Below are positions 63,285 through 64,000 of a stretch of DNA of 64,000 nt, piece after piece; position 1 is the stretch's first letter, and each line of letters starts with the position of its first letter. A program made the translations under genes and the position numbers. A model generated the notes under the pieces. That model saw only the letters and a list, made by a program, of their open reading frames with translations. It searched no databases and was not told where the DNA came from. Location of the stretch: the NCBI GenBank assembly GCA_016722025.1, contig JADKGZ010000002.1, positions 186,001-250,000 on the forward strand. Direction: 5' to 3'. The DNA comes from Acidimicrobiaceae bacterium (GTDB lineage Bacteria; Actinomycetota; Acidimicrobiia; Acidimicrobiales; Ilumatobacteraceae).

Positions 63285-63844
63285 CAGTCGGCCTCCCCAC
63301 CGAGGCGGTTTCGCAACGTCGCGAGCGCCTGCGTGCAATGGCTCCGTGCTGCGCTGGCGGTGATACCCAACGTCATGCCGATCTCGTCGAACGCTAGGTC
63401 GGCACGAAAACGCAGAAACAGTACGGCGCACTGGCGAGCTGGCAGACAGCCAACTTCGGACCACACCTGTTGACGCTCGACATCGGCACCTGGATCCTCG
63501 ACCGCTGCGAGCCGCGGACGGGCGTTCATCAACCGCAAGCCTCGTGCGAAGCGACGGTGCTCGTCCATGGCCAGCCGGTACGCAACGTGAAACGTCCATG
63601 CCTTCCTATCCCTGATGGATTGCCCGGCGCAGAGCGCATCGAACAGACGGAGGAGCGACTCCTGGACCACATCCGGGGCATCGTCGTCCTTCACGCCGAG
63701 GGTGCGGACGAAACCGAACAGGGTCTGACCGTGCGCCCGTTCGAAGTCGGCCACGGACCTGCCAGGCGTCCCCGAACCGGCCGCCACAGCGTCGCCCATC
63801 ACCTCAGCATCCACGAAAGCCACCGGGTCGCGCGCGATCAGCAT
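63284..63844 (-). CDS. ECF-type sigma factor
   Basis: About 186 residues. Region 2 is DAPDVVQESLLRLFDALCAG with AWTFHVAYRLAMDEHRR; region 4 is LPARQCAVLFLRFRADLAFDEIGMTLGITASAARSHCTQAL. The ATG at 63799 is an alternative start. It probably controls its own operon with the membrane protein. The last 156 bases of the window beyond it show no clear gene. Confidence 0.8.
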   Translation of the reverse strand: MLIARDPVAFVDAEVMGDAVAAGSGTPGRSVADFERAHGQTLFGFVRTLGVKDDDAPDVVQESLLRLFDALCAGQSIRDRKAWTFHVAYRLAMDEHRRFARGLRLMNARPRLAAVEDPGADVERQQVWSEVGCLPARQCAVLFLRFRADLAFDEIGMTLGITASAARSHCTQALATLRNRLGGEAD

Positions 63845-64000
63845 CGCCCTGCTGACGCTGTCGAACCCAGAAACGCTCAGGCGCCTTCACCACTCGAAGA
63901 TTAGGACCGACAACACCGAGCGTTGGCTGAGTATGGCGGCGAGTCGTCTGGTTGTATCTCGGCGCGGTCTGTGGCTTCGCAGTGGCGGCGCAGAGGTCGC

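Noticed and set aside
1..64000. CRISPR arrays, rRNA genes or phage structural genes
   Set aside because: No regularly spaced repeats, rRNA-like sequence, capsid, tail or terminase-like proteins were seen.

Overview
The window is high-GC DNA with dense gene packing, many GTG starts and frequent ATGA/GTGA start-stop overlaps. LLM-class and nitronate-monooxygenase flavoenzymes, DUF1348 and DUF1667 proteins, many TetR regulators, and a gene block laid out like the Mycobacterium tuberculosis Rv0081-Rv0087 locus all point to an actinobacterium, possibly of class Acidimicrobiia. The class assignment is a guess and no rRNA gene is present to test it.

Left arm (1-27.3 kb), chromosomal-type content. 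It begins with redox enzymes: an LLM oxidoreductase, a TetR/MFS efflux pair with operators, a Baeyer-Villiger-type monooxygenase and a nitronate monooxygenase. Next come a membrane acyltransferase, a cysteine hydrolase, a MoaD-like protein with a beta-propeller protein, and a large secreted lamin-tail protein. Then follow a three-gene GlpA-like operon, a pair of CsoR/CstR-type palindromes around a Cys-rich mini-protein and a DUF2892 protein, and an FAD monooxygenase. After these come copy A of a three-gene cassette (NTF2-like, TetR, MOSC), an acyl-CoA-dehydrogenase-like flavoprotein, and the magnesium transporters CorA and MgtA.

Island (about 27.4-59.4 kb). Two repeats of about 170 bp at 27.38 and 59.29 kb each carry the 3' half of a tRNA-Arg(CCU) gene next to tandem arm-like repeats. 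A third, truncated repeat lies at 51.5 kb. This looks like tandem accretion of integrative elements; no integrase and no intact tRNA are visible. The first half holds two opposed anaerobic-energy modules. On the minus strand (36.4 to 27.7 kb) is an eleven-gene, mostly overlapping operon: an Rrf2 regulator, YwiC, a RIC di-iron repair protein, a group III globin, a cytochrome-b-like membrane protein, a molybdopterin oxidoreductase, a four-cluster ferredoxin, a Rieske protein, a small membrane protein, a SLAC1/TDT channel and a CopD-like protein. On the plus strand (40.7 to 47.8 kb), divergent from an ArsR gene, is a hydrogenase-4-like membrane complex whose large subunit lacks the nickel-binding cysteines. 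That makes it an energy-converting-hydrogenase-related (Ehr) complex, not a hydrogenase. A globin fused to DUF1971 lies next to the Rrf2 gene.

Between and after these modules is wreckage: an IS110 fragment, an inositol-phosphate-synthase fragment joined to an isocitrate/isopropylmalate-dehydrogenase tail, and an IS21 element with a clear 5-bp target duplication. The second part of the island (51.5-59.1 kb) carries a Mug-type glycosylase, copy B of the NTF2/TetR/MOSC cassette, an acyltransferase, an ECF sigma/anti-sigma pair and several small unknown genes. Right of the island (59.7-64 kb) are a TolB-like propeller, a lipoprotein, and an ECF sigma factor with a membrane protein whose outer domain resembles the lipoprotein.

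At least ten genes are broken by single-base shifts, with clearly coding sequence on both sides. Most look like missing bases in GC-rich runs, so many may be assembly errors and not real pseudogenes. All family assignments are from reading the translations; no database search was run.
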